From contig NC_088937.1 of assembly GCF_033473495.1 (NCBI RefSeq), forward strand, positions 1,302,001 to 1,366,000: a stretch of DNA of 64,000 bases, written 5' to 3'. Made by a program: the position numbers and the translations under genes. This DNA comes from Cercospora beticola (Eukaryota; Ascomycota; Dothideomycetes; Mycosphaerellales; Mycosphaerellaceae). The notes beneath the pieces were generated by a model. It was not told the DNA's origin. It ran no database searches and saw nothing but the letters and a program-made list of their open reading frames with translations. Below are positions 52,173 to 61,277 of this stretch, in pieces (within the stretch, counting starts at the first letter, position 1; each line of letters begins with the position of its first letter).

Positions 52173-52832
52173 TCACCACATCCACCACCTCAGGCTAGGA
52201 GCTCCATTGTGCCAGCCTTGCACGCGTGCCAATCCTTTCCGAGGACAGATACTCCTGCTACCCTGGATGCTATCCCTCAGCCTTTTGAGATCACAATGTG
52301 CTCTTTCCGTAATCAAAGCAAGCTGACCCGTCTTCGACCTCTGCGAATGCAAGTCCTTTACCATTTCAGTACTCAACGATCTCCATTCCTTCACCGCACC
52401 CGAACAATTCAAAGGTCCAATTCCAGACTCAATCTTTCGCGCAACGATATCCTCGATCTTATCAACTTCCACTTTCGGCTCGGAACTCAACGGCTGTTGG
52501 TCCGGGATTACTTCCACAAGCTCTTCCCAAACAAGCACATCACGCAACCAGATGCCAACACACTCTATCCGAATCTGTCGATTCGTAGCGAAGAAAGCCG
52601 GTTCACGAAAGCTGAATTTCTTGCAGCGTTTCTTTCGCTCTTCTAGTTCGGCGTACATCGCGAAGAGAAAGATTGCATTCCTGAGCTCGCCGGGTAGCCG
52701 GAGGAGTCGTGACTGTGCATTTTGCAAGGCTAGGATCCGTCGGTGAGCTGCTTCTAATTGGGTTCTTGCGTTTTGAAGTTCGGTATAGGACAAGTTGTCC
52801 AGTTCTGTGAGGTCCATTGTGTAGTTTGCCAT
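52173..52832 (-). CDS. hypothetical protein with fungal LPGE-RN domain (second member)
   Basis: Single exon, 219 residues from ATG 52832 (MANYTMDLTELDNLSYTELQ); an in-frame upstream ATG at 52946 adds an unlikely leader. A short coiled segment (LQNARTQLEAAHRRILAL) precedes SRLLRLPGELRNAIFLFAMY, equivalent to the LPGEIRNRIYRYAL of the 30-kb gene, and PAFFATNRQIRIECVGIWLR matches the following LLRVCNRIRREA segment. Function unknown. The ending SLRWWMW is unusual and might be affected by an unrecognised intron. A perfect palindrome lies about 110 bp upstream of the start. Confidence 0.6.
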   Translation of the reverse strand: MANYTMDLTELDNLSYTELQNARTQLEAAHRRILALQNAQSRLLRLPGELRNAIFLFAMYAELEERKKRCKKFSFREPAFFATNRQIRIECVGIWLRDVLVWEELVEVIPDQQPLSSEPKVEVDKIEDIVARKIESGIGPLNCSGAVKEWRSLSTEMVKDLHSQRSKTGQLALITERAHCDLKRLRDSIQGSRSICPRKGLARVQGWHNGAPSLRWWMW

Positions 52833-53333
52833 GATTAGGGTCGATGCTTTGAAATGTTTCTTGCAGTTTCTTGGTTTTTGTTGAAGTTTGGAACAGTTCT
52901 GCGTGAAGGTAATTTGGTGAATAGAAAATATGGAAGGAGTACCCATTCAGCTGAATGGGCATTCGGTACTCCAGCAAGGTGCTCATTCGGGTCCGCGATG
53001 TCGGGTGATATAGACCCGTTATCCACAACAACTGTGGGGAGTGTGGGGAATTTGCGAGGGGGTCACAAAACATGCAGAGTCTATAGCAGGATGCGTTAAT
53101 GTCATAACAAGAACATGCGATGTCCAGCGCAGTTGCGTTGATATCGGGGCTGGACGAACGGAACCGATGAGAGGCTCAAATGCCTAAGTCGGTAGACTTG
53201 TGACTAGTTCTACATTCTGCTAGGATGCCGGCCTACCGAGGAATCGCCCGAGTACCTGTATAACAATGCCAATCGCTTTTCCTTTGACCACGACCCCTTT
53301 AAGCAGGCCACGCCTCTCGAAGTCGCTGCGACT
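52833..53333. other. intergenic with operator-like palindrome
   Basis: This 501-bp stretch is the promoter of the LPGE-RN gene and the 3' flank of the next minus-strand gene. It holds the palindrome at 52936-52972. No other feature seen. Confidence 0.5.
52936..52972. promoter_or_regulatory. 18-bp perfect palindrome nested in a 6-bp inverted repeat
   Basis: cccattcagctgaatggg (52942-52959) is its own reverse complement. It is bracketed by ggagta (52936-52941) and its complement tactcc (52967-52972). The word cattcgg recurs at 52961 and again near 52986. Such symmetry close to a start codon (about 110 bp) suits a dimeric regulator site, which is inference. Confidence 0.5.
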
Positions 53334-54527
53334 CTAACACTGCAACTGCGAGACAACACTCATCGTCTTAGACAGCGAGCCGACCGTATAGTGGGTGTTC
53401 AGCGGTCTCTTGAGTGGGCCTCGCTGATCTCGAATGTGATCGACATACGTCTTCAGCTGCCGCGAGGTATGGTCTCCTACTGACCGCGCCGCGGGGTGAC
53501 GCTCAGGGAATGATGCTTTTAAAGTCGAGCCCTGTGAGAACGAGTCGTGAATTTGTGAGAATCGATGGCTCACGGATAGTTCATGATCCGACGCATTATT
53601 CACTTTGCTTGGAACATGCAAGGTACGAGACGGCAACGTAACAGCTCTGGCCTTACACGCAAACCTGCTGGCTCTGTCCACAAGTTGCGTGCATGGCATA
53701 ATACTCAGCTGACATCTCCGCCTGCGCAGAGGCGTTTCGTGATGGCGCGCTGTGTCCCGTTGTCGCATTCGTCTCGAGTGCCGAGATAAGGCCATTCGAT
53801 ATCTGATAGTTGAAGCTGAGGCCTTCTTCTCATGACCCAAGTCAAGGGCGAAATTCAGTCGAGAGTCTGGAGTCGACTGGCACAGAGGTAAAAGTCTGAA
53901 GCACTTCTGGCTGAGACACCCACGCTGAATGAGTTGTTGTGTGCCACTGTCTGCGGGTCTGAGATAGTCCACAGCAAATGTTGGGCAGCAATATGGAGAG
54001 AAGCAGTCCTGCTTGAACTTCAGGCGCCTGACATGGTAGGCGTTGACCCTGGAGGATTGACCTGTTTGTTTCCGGGCACGCGGATCCAGAAGACTGCAGG
54101 AACGACGCTCGTTGCTCCACCTAGTTTTGCCAACATCCGTCCACGGGGCCGGCGAGTCTGGCTGCCGTGAGCCGGCAAGGAGTGGTAGGAACTCGTCGTC
54201 GGTCAATTGCATAATTTTGACCAGATCTAGTCCAGTACCACTACGCATCGTGGACTTCCGTGCCGGGATGGTCTTGACAGTAATCGAGCTGCTGAAGCGT
54301 ACAGTCTTCGCACATCGTGTAGCTCTGTCCTGTGGCTTCAACAGCGATGATTTCCTTGGACAATGTGCATCCCGGGAGATTATCAGAGCAGCTGTAGCGC
54401 TTTCTAGCTCGTCATCTAGCTTCTCGATGTGCAGTGCAGGCGGCGAAGGAGCATCGTCAACGAGCTTCCCGTGGCGCTGAATTGAGTAAGATTGGTCGAA
54501 TACGTCCTCGTATGGTATCGCTGACAT
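53334..54527 (-). CDS. hypothetical protein
   Basis: Open frame of 397 residues from ATG 54527 (MSAIPYEDVFDQSYSIQRHG). The amino-terminal third has balanced composition with acidic patches (HIEKLDDELESATAALI) and a segment TRCAKTVRFSSSITVKTIP; LVKIMQLTDDEFLPLLAGS follows. The carboxy-terminal half is rich in Ser, Arg and Cys and looks less protein-like. No domain, leader or membrane segment recognised. The gene may be real only in its first part, with an intron I could not place. Confidence 0.4.
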   Translation of the reverse strand: MSAIPYEDVFDQSYSIQRHGKLVDDAPSPPALHIEKLDDELESATAALIISRDAHCPRKSSLLKPQDRATRCAKTVRFSSSITVKTIPARKSTMRSGTGLDLVKIMQLTDDEFLPLLAGSRQPDSPAPWTDVGKTRWSNERRSCSLLDPRARKQTGQSSRVNAYHVRRLKFKQDCFSPYCCPTFAVDYLRPADSGTQQLIQRGCLSQKCFRLLPLCQSTPDSRLNFALDLGHEKKASASTIRYRMALSRHSRRMRQRDTARHHETPLRRRRCQLSIMPCTQLVDRASRFACKARAVTLPSRTLHVPSKVNNASDHELSVSHRFSQIHDSFSQGSTLKASFPERHPAARSVGDHTSRQLKTYVDHIRDQRGPLKRPLNTHYTVGSLSKTMSVVSQLQC

Positions 54528-55639
54528 TTTCTCAAGATGCAAAGTCGACCTGTCGAGTATGCAGTGTGTGAGTAGCGTGCAGCACAGTGAAGTCCGGTGC
54601 TATCCTGTAGGACTAAATGAGCAACGGATATCGAGGAGTGCAGTCTGATGGCAAAGTGAGGCGTGAGAAGCTACACTAAAGTGAACTTGTCAATACTTGT
54701 AGGCCGTTTGCGCGCCTGCCCGTTTGTTCTGTTTTGTCAAAGATCAGATCAGTCTCAGCAATGCCACGTGCCGTGCTCCAATGCGAGGGTGCCAGACAGG
54801 GGTTGACCACGTTGACGTACTGTCGGCCACTTCTCCAGCCAGCACGCGCGAGACACCATGTCAGGTGAACGCCGAGTGTGAAGCCCGCTCGTGTCTATGT
54901 CTGCAAGCACAAGGCCACTGCGCGGTCCGAGTGAAGGAAAGGAGCGACTGCGACCGCATCGCATGCGCTTTGTGAGTACATTGACACTTGTTAGTGTCAA
55001 AGCCCCGCTCTCTTGAGGCTCAAATCGGTTCATTCCGACAGGACACGAGGCAGAGGAGCAGCGGATGTCTGAGCAAGGCAAGACCTGTGTGAAGGAAGCG
55101 GCCAGGTGGCGACGAGAACTGCATATTCAGATGCGACACGGGCAGAATCAAGATGCCTGTCCGGCTAGGGGCAATGCAGAGACATGTCGGACCAAACGGG
55201 CGAACACGTAGCGAATCTCGATCTGCGCGGGAACGGCGGCGACCTGTCTGCGGTGCCAGCACTAGCAGATAGAGATGCTGGGTTCCTGAGAGGGCGACAC
55301 AGTCCAGAAGGCGACGCGAAGTGTAGTTTGCGAAGAGTGCAGAAAGAACAGAGGGATGCGCTCGAAACGTGGAAGCCGCATGGACCCTGCGTGCTTGGCA
55401 GATGTATTGTAACTTGTTCTTTCCTCGTACGGCGAGTTGACAGTTGGACTGCGCCGAAGACAGTGGCAGCTGGCCTCTTCACTTGTTTGCTTTCTCACTT
55501 TCTGAACTTCCAACTCCCACCACTCTTTCTCCGCCTCATGATCACTTTCTGCACGAGTCGCCCATCGATACCAACGCGCCCGAGCGCACATCCACTTCTC
55601 TGGACATCACTGCTCCAACAATAGCGGACGCGTGCCAAC
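54528..55639. other. intergenic, SEC63 upstream region
   Basis: This 1.1-kb stretch has short overlapping open frames only. An 8-bp perfect hairpin (ttgacact/agtgtcaa, 4-nt loop) lies at 54981-55000. The 100 bp before SEC63 are C/T- and CACC-rich, promoter-like. Confidence 0.5.
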
Positions 55640-57814
55640 ATGTCCAACGAATACAATTACGACAACGATGCCCAGTTCTTTCCCTTCTTCGTGCTCACAG
55701 TGACCTCTTTGGTCACTGTCCCTCTTACATACACCCTTCTCAGAACGCCGACAGACACTTCGCTACTCAAAAAGGCCGGCCATATCGAGTCGGCGTACAA
55801 ACCGCACAATGAAGACATCATTAATGCGCAGCGGGCGAAGCAGAAGCGGAAAGAGCTGCGGATGAAACGTATCGTCACGGCAATCACAGGATGGGCCATT
55901 ATTGCATACATGGTGTACTTGGTGGCCACGACCACACGAGAGGCGGCCAAGATCTGGAACCCTTTCGATATCCTAGGCGTGCCCATGTCTGCCACGGAAA
56001 AGGCTATCAACTCGAAATACCGCAGACTATCGATCACTATGCATCCCGACAAGCGTCAGCCCAACCCGGCATTGAATCAGACCATCGAGAGCATCAACGA
56101 TGAATGGGTGGAGATCACCAAGGCCTACAAAGCGTTGACGGATGAAGAAATACGAGCTAATTGGGAACAATACGGTAACCCCGACGGCAAGCAGAGCACG
56201 AGCTTCGGCATAGCATTGCCTAAACTCTTGGTTGCCGAGGGTAGTGGCAAGTATGTTCTTGCTTTCTATGGTCTGCTGCTGGGAATCGGCCTACCTTGGT
56301 TGGTCGGCAGATGGTGGTATGGCATGCAAAAGGTCACTCGTGAAAAGATCTTGGTTACGAGCGCTGGAAATATGTTCAAAGAGTTCAAGGACCGTATGGA
56401 CGGAGGCGAAGTGCTAGCTGCGGTAAGCACAGCGTCTGAGTTCAAAGAAATCTTGCACGGAGCAAATGCGGACACGGGAATGGGCAAGGTGGAGAGCAAG
56501 CTCGCTTCGACAGAGACCAGTGACGCTGTAATGCTTCCAAAGGATAAGACGAAGTTGAAGGAGCTGGAGGATCCTGTCCGACGCAAGACACTTGCTCTGC
56601 TTTGGGCGTACTTGACACGACTGGATCTTGGGGATGCCACGCTTGAGGCGGAAAAGTATGAGCTCGCACCAACAGCTGAGAGGCTCAACCAGGCCTTCGT
56701 GTCCATGTGCTTAGCCTACGGTTTCACTGCCCCAGTCCTTGCATCGTACGGTCTCAGCCAGTGTCTGGTCCAGGCTATCGCACCAACTCCTGCAGGAAAG
56801 GCGCCTCTCTTACAATTGCCACACTTCACACCGGAAGCGATCCGTGAGATCGAAACTGCAGTCAACGACAAGAAAGAGCACATGACGATACAGTCATTTA
56901 TGGCTTTGCCAGCTGAACAACGACAAGCTCTAGCCCAAGCAGTCGGCATCACGAACGACCACCTCAAAATTGCCGAGGACGTTTCCAAAAAGCTGCCGTA
57001 TCTCAAGGTAGAAAAGGCATTCTTCAAGGTCGCCGGCGAGAAGTACATCATTCCGTCCTCACTTGTGCAACTGGTCATCAAGGCTCGATTTATCCCTCCT
57101 GGTACACCCGCCTCCAGCATTCCAAAGGTCAACCCAGACGACTTGCTCGATATTGATGCTCCCGAGGGTGATATTCAAGCCGCGAAGAAAGAGCCCGAAC
57201 AACATCACATCCCGCTGGCTTATGCACCATACTTCGCCCGTGATCGTGCGCCCAAGTGGCACGTTTTCCTCGCCGACAACCGACAAGGCAAGATTGCAGT
57301 ACCCCCATTCAATTTCGACACCTTCGACAAGAAGCCTTTCGATGAGAGCGGCGCGCCGACTTTCAACGTTGTTACCCTCAAGATGCAATTCGGAGCACCA
57401 CCACAGGCTGGCGAATACAAGTTCCAGATGCACATGGTGTGTGACAGCTATGTTGGTTTCGATCACAAGCAGGAGATCATCATGAACATCGATGATGCCA
57501 GCCGAGCCCAAGAGGTTGACGACGACGATGACATTTCTGAGCCTGATGAGGGTGAGTGGTATATCCTCTAATAATACGTAGTAGAAACTGACCGAAACAC
57601 AGACACAATCGCAGGGCAACTCGCGGCACTTAAGGGCGACGCAACTGCTCAGGATGCTCCGAAGCGAACGAAGAAAGCCAAGATCACAGAGGAAGACAGT
57701 GACTACGAATCCGGCACAGACGATGAAGAAGGAGCATCATCAGGCTCTGAGACCGACACTGATACCGATTCTGAAGCAGAGGAGGAGCAAGCCAAGGGCA
57801 AGTCTTGGTGGTAG
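55640..57814 (+). CDS. SEC63: protein-translocation protein SEC63 (ER J-domain protein)
   Basis: Exons 55640..57551 and 57603..57814 join over a 51-nt intron; 707 residues. Membrane segments lie at about 13-33, 77-97 and 205-230. Between the second and third is the lumenal J domain: NPFDILGVPMSATEKAINSK, then the HPD motif at 135-137 and AYKALTDEEIRANWEQYGNP. The cytosolic Brl (Sec63) domain follows, with IRANWEQ-distal helices and the beta-rich end SYVGFDHKQEIIMNID. Exon 2 provides the acidic tail (EEDSDYESGTDDEEG..) ending KSWW. Sec63 recruits Kar2/BiP to the Sec61 channel for post-translational import. The acidic tail is where Sec62 binds in yeast. Confidence 0.95.
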
Positions 57815-59432
57815 AGCGCCCTGCCTTGAAGAAGGCAATGTTGCAATCGTATCTTAACCATAGCGCGGCGTTAGGAGTTCGCTTGGAGTGGAATGGAAAC
57901 TTCACATCGCACTGTAGACCGATCAGAATAACGAATCACACGTTGGAACGCGAGATACCCAGCTGAAAACGTCACCAGCATAATAGTACGGAAGACTCGA
58001 AGACAGGACGGCAGTGGTAGGGAGAGTCCGAACGGGCGAACGTCTGGCACAACGAGGCTCGAGCTACACAGGGCAATGTGGTCCCGTACAAATAAAAGTT
58101 TGGGAATGAAATGGTCGCCGAGCCTCAATCGCACCAGGTTCACTTTGCGGACATGTATATTTTCAAAGTCAGGTAGGCTTGAAGAACGCCGTAACGCCAT
58201 GTGCGATGTGTACCCAACGATGCCGATGATTTCGGTCACAAACTGGCAACTACGTCTACTTGAATGACCAGCTATAGCTCTGACGCGTAATTTGCAGTCG
58301 CCAGCAAGTCACCACAGCTTTGGTCGGCCGATGGAAGTTGCAAGGTCCGTTCATGCATCGCGAAGAAGAATCGGCTCTCTTTATGCCGGGAGGAGGGATG
58401 AGATGGCTTGACTGGCGCTACGCCGGGGTCTGATTGAGCTTGCAGAGTTCGGTTCGGCCGAGCAAGATCCAGCGCCTCGTGCTGCATCCCATCATCAGTT
58501 GTACCAGAAACTCGTGCGTGGCTGAACAAGGCAATCTACCAGAAGGCACGAAGAACAAGCTACGATTTCTAGCCTGGTTGATGTGGATACGATCATCACG
58601 GTAAGGCTTGCGCGCATCTATGAATAGCAGTGTACGTATGTACAACATCGGACATGCGACAACAGGCAGAGCATGCTGAGTAGTCGTGTCCGGTGCGGGC
58701 TGGAAGGATATGGAGGTCAGGATGTCGGCGCGGCGCCCGCGAAGCGGCTGAGAGGGACAAGCGTAAAGTCTCCAGCGGCCAGGGAACAGAGTTTGGGTGT
58801 GACGCGACAGTCCGCTCTGGAGGCCGCAAGGCTGCGTTCAACATGGTCCAGGTCGGCGATGGGCTTCGCGGACTTCAGCCGCTTGCTCTTTGGCGTCAGC
58901 GACAAAAGATGGAGTGCGCCCGGAGCCGCTGCCTCGTTGCTCATGTGCCGTTCCACGACTCAAGCGTCGCAAGCCACCTTCACAGCTCGCAGCACGCCGG
59001 TCTCAGTCTAGGCCCAACCTCCGCAACCACCTCCATCTCCTCTGCGACCTTGTCTGCAACACACCATCCATCCCTCCATACTCGCGACCCGACAGCACGC
59101 AATTGCTAGACAATACCCACCGCGGACACCGGAGACGCTCTGCCGACGGGCACGCGCAGATTGAGCCACAGGACCTCGGCGTGCTGCAGGAAGAGCAGGC
59201 CTCGAGTGGAGCACGTGGCCAGTCGTCGAGGACGTCGCTGCTTGCTACAGCCCACACAAAGATTCGAGGAAGCGGCAGCTGGTTTCAGAAAAGCACTCCG
59301 TATACCTTGGCCAGTAAAGGACTCGTCGGAACGGCAGCGCCTTCGTCTTTGCGCAGGAACAACATACCGCATGCCCTCGCCATTCTGCCTATCTGAGACA
59401 CGCGCACGGGACTGGCGGCTGCATGCGCATCG
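57815..59432. other. intergenic, PDE1 upstream region
   Basis: This 1.6-kb stretch between SEC63 and PDE1 has several overlapping short open frames on both strands in 58670-59400, but none with recognisable features. A long 5' leader or upstream exon of PDE1 could lie here. Confidence 0.45.
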
Positions 59433-61277
59433 ATGAAAGACACCGCTGATGGGGCGGTCGGCACAGGCATAGGGCTACATGGCCAACGACCCGCCCTGCA
59501 GGTTATATGTCTCGGCAATAGTGGTGGCCCCAGCGAGGAGAATGTCACCGCATTTTTGGTTCGTTCAATAGCGAGCGAGTGGGCTAAAGGCTCGCTGCTG
59601 GCAGTTGATGCTGGATCACATCTCGCACCCATTACGCGAATACTCGAGAACCACTTTCCAACCACGAGTCGTGCACGAGGCTCGAACAGCAGCCATGCGA
59701 CCGCAAGTGGCAGGTCGGGATCCCCCATTGATATGGACATGTTTCCCAAGCCGGAGCCAACATTGTTACAGGCGGGTCCTTTTGCGGGACTGAAGTTTCC
59801 CAATGAGTCGGCTCGCGCAAACGCTCTCCATGTGCTTCGAACCTACATCTCCACTTATCTGATCACACACCCTCATTTGGACCATCTCTCTGGATTCGCG
59901 ATCAATACCGCAGCCTTCAACGGCACTTCGCGGCCGAAGACGTTGGCAGCGCTGCCAAGCACTGTTAATGCCATCAAGCAGCATATCTTCAATGATGTGA
60001 TTTGGCCGAACCTCACAGACGAAGACGGCGGCGTGGGCTTTGTGACTTTCCAGCGTCTCAAAGAAGGGGGCGATGTTATGATGGGCGAGGGCGAGGGGCG
60101 AGGCTACATTGATGTTTGTGACGGGCTTGCTGCGAAAGCCTTCAAAGTTTCACATGGCGTGTGTACGAAGAGTCCCCCAAGCCATCAGCACCGTGGCAGC
60201 ATTGCTGGAATGTCGGATTCGATGCCTCCGTACAATGGATCCATACAAGGCATACCTCACGATCAAATTACTTCGAACCGAGCATTGTCTATGTCGGCTA
60301 TGCATTCGCAACCCGGCACGCCAGGTGGAACGCAGCGGTCAAGCTTCCATACACACCAAGCTTCGCCTCAATTAAGAGCAGCCGACCACGACACATGTGT
60401 AGTCGATAGCACGGCCTTCTTCCTCCGCGATGAGGAAACACAGCGCGAGGTCATCATATTTGGCGATGTGGAACCTGATTCTCTGTCACTCACGCCCCGG
60501 AATATCGTGGTGTGGCAAGAGGCTGCACGTAAGATTGCGCAGGGCGTCCTAGGTGGAATCTTCATCGAGTGCAGCTACGATGATAGTCAAGCTGATGCAA
60601 TCCTGTTTGGTCATCTGAATCCGCGGCATCTTATAGCCGAATTACAGAATCTTGCGAGCCTGGTGCTTGACGCCAAAGCCATGCGTGCTGCTGAGAAGGC
60701 TGGGACGAAGCGCAAGCGCTCAATTCCAGGCCACACATCCAATGGCTTGGATCCATTTGCTCGCTTGAGCATACCGGAGACTGCACGAAAACGAACTCGG
60801 AGTCTTGCCAGCAGAACGGTATTGGATGAGCGGCGACGCAGTAGTGCCCCTGATCACAACTTTCCCGCGGCCGCTGCCTCCGGCCTTCCCACTTCGCAAA
60901 GCCCCGGTTCCGCTTCTGTAGACGCGCTGAATCATTACAACTTTCAGGCATCGGAGCCGGCACTTATGGACCACGCCGGTGATACGGTCACGTCCCCAAA
61001 GGCCGTTGCATTTCCACAGAATGGCCCCGGTAATATCGACATCAACGTAACAGGCGATGTGAACGAGGAGTCTGCAGCACAACCGCATCAAGAAGCGCCT
61101 CTCAGCGGCATCAAAGTAATTTTAATACACATCAAAGACACTTTCAAGGACGGACCTCACGTGAGCGAAGTCATACTGGAGCAGCTCCACGAACACGAGG
61201 AAGAGCTCCGCGCGAAAGGAAGTCCGCTGGGCTGCGAGTTCATTGTCAGCCAGAGTGGCGAGTCGTATTGGTTCTAG
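59433..61277 (+). CDS. PDE1: low-affinity cAMP phosphodiesterase, class II
   Basis: Single exon, 614 residues. The class II signature is clear: LQVICLGNSGGPSEENVTAF (22-41), then LLAVDAGSHLAPI and the metal-binding motif THPHLDHLSGF with His146, His148, Asp150 and His151. Later core segments are VIIFGDVEPDSLSL and GGIFIECSYDDSQADAILFG followed by HLNPRHL, and finally VILIHIKDTF. The enzyme hydrolyses cAMP to AMP with a metallo-beta-lactamase fold and sets signalling levels. Two low-complexity inserts (about 235-325, Ser/Pro/His-rich; and 430-560, Arg/Ser/Pro-rich) make it longer than yeast Pde1 (about 370 residues), as in other filamentous fungi. Confidence 0.92.
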   Translation: MKDTADGAVGTGIGLHGQRPALQVICLGNSGGPSEENVTAFLVRSIASEWAKGSLLAVDAGSHLAPITRILENHFPTTSRARGSNSSHATASGRSGSPIDMDMFPKPEPTLLQAGPFAGLKFPNESARANALHVLRTYISTYLITHPHLDHLSGFAINTAAFNGTSRPKTLAALPSTVNAIKQHIFNDVIWPNLTDEDGGVGFVTFQRLKEGGDVMMGEGEGRGYIDVCDGLAAKAFKVSHGVCTKSPPSHQHRGSIAGMSDSMPPYNGSIQGIPHDQITSNRALSMSAMHSQPGTPGGTQRSSFHTHQASPQLRAADHDTCVVDSTAFFLRDEETQREVIIFGDVEPDSLSLTPRNIVVWQEAARKIAQGVLGGIFIECSYDDSQADAILFGHLNPRHLIAELQNLASLVLDAKAMRAAEKAGTKRKRSIPGHTSNGLDPFARLSIPETARKRTRSLASRTVLDERRRSSAPDHNFPAAAASGLPTSQSPGSASVDALNHYNFQASEPALMDHAGDTVTSPKAVAFPQNGPGNIDINVTGDVNEESAAQPHQEAPLSGIKVILIHIKDTFKDGPHVSEVILEQLHEHEEELRAKGSPLGCEFIVSQSGESYWF

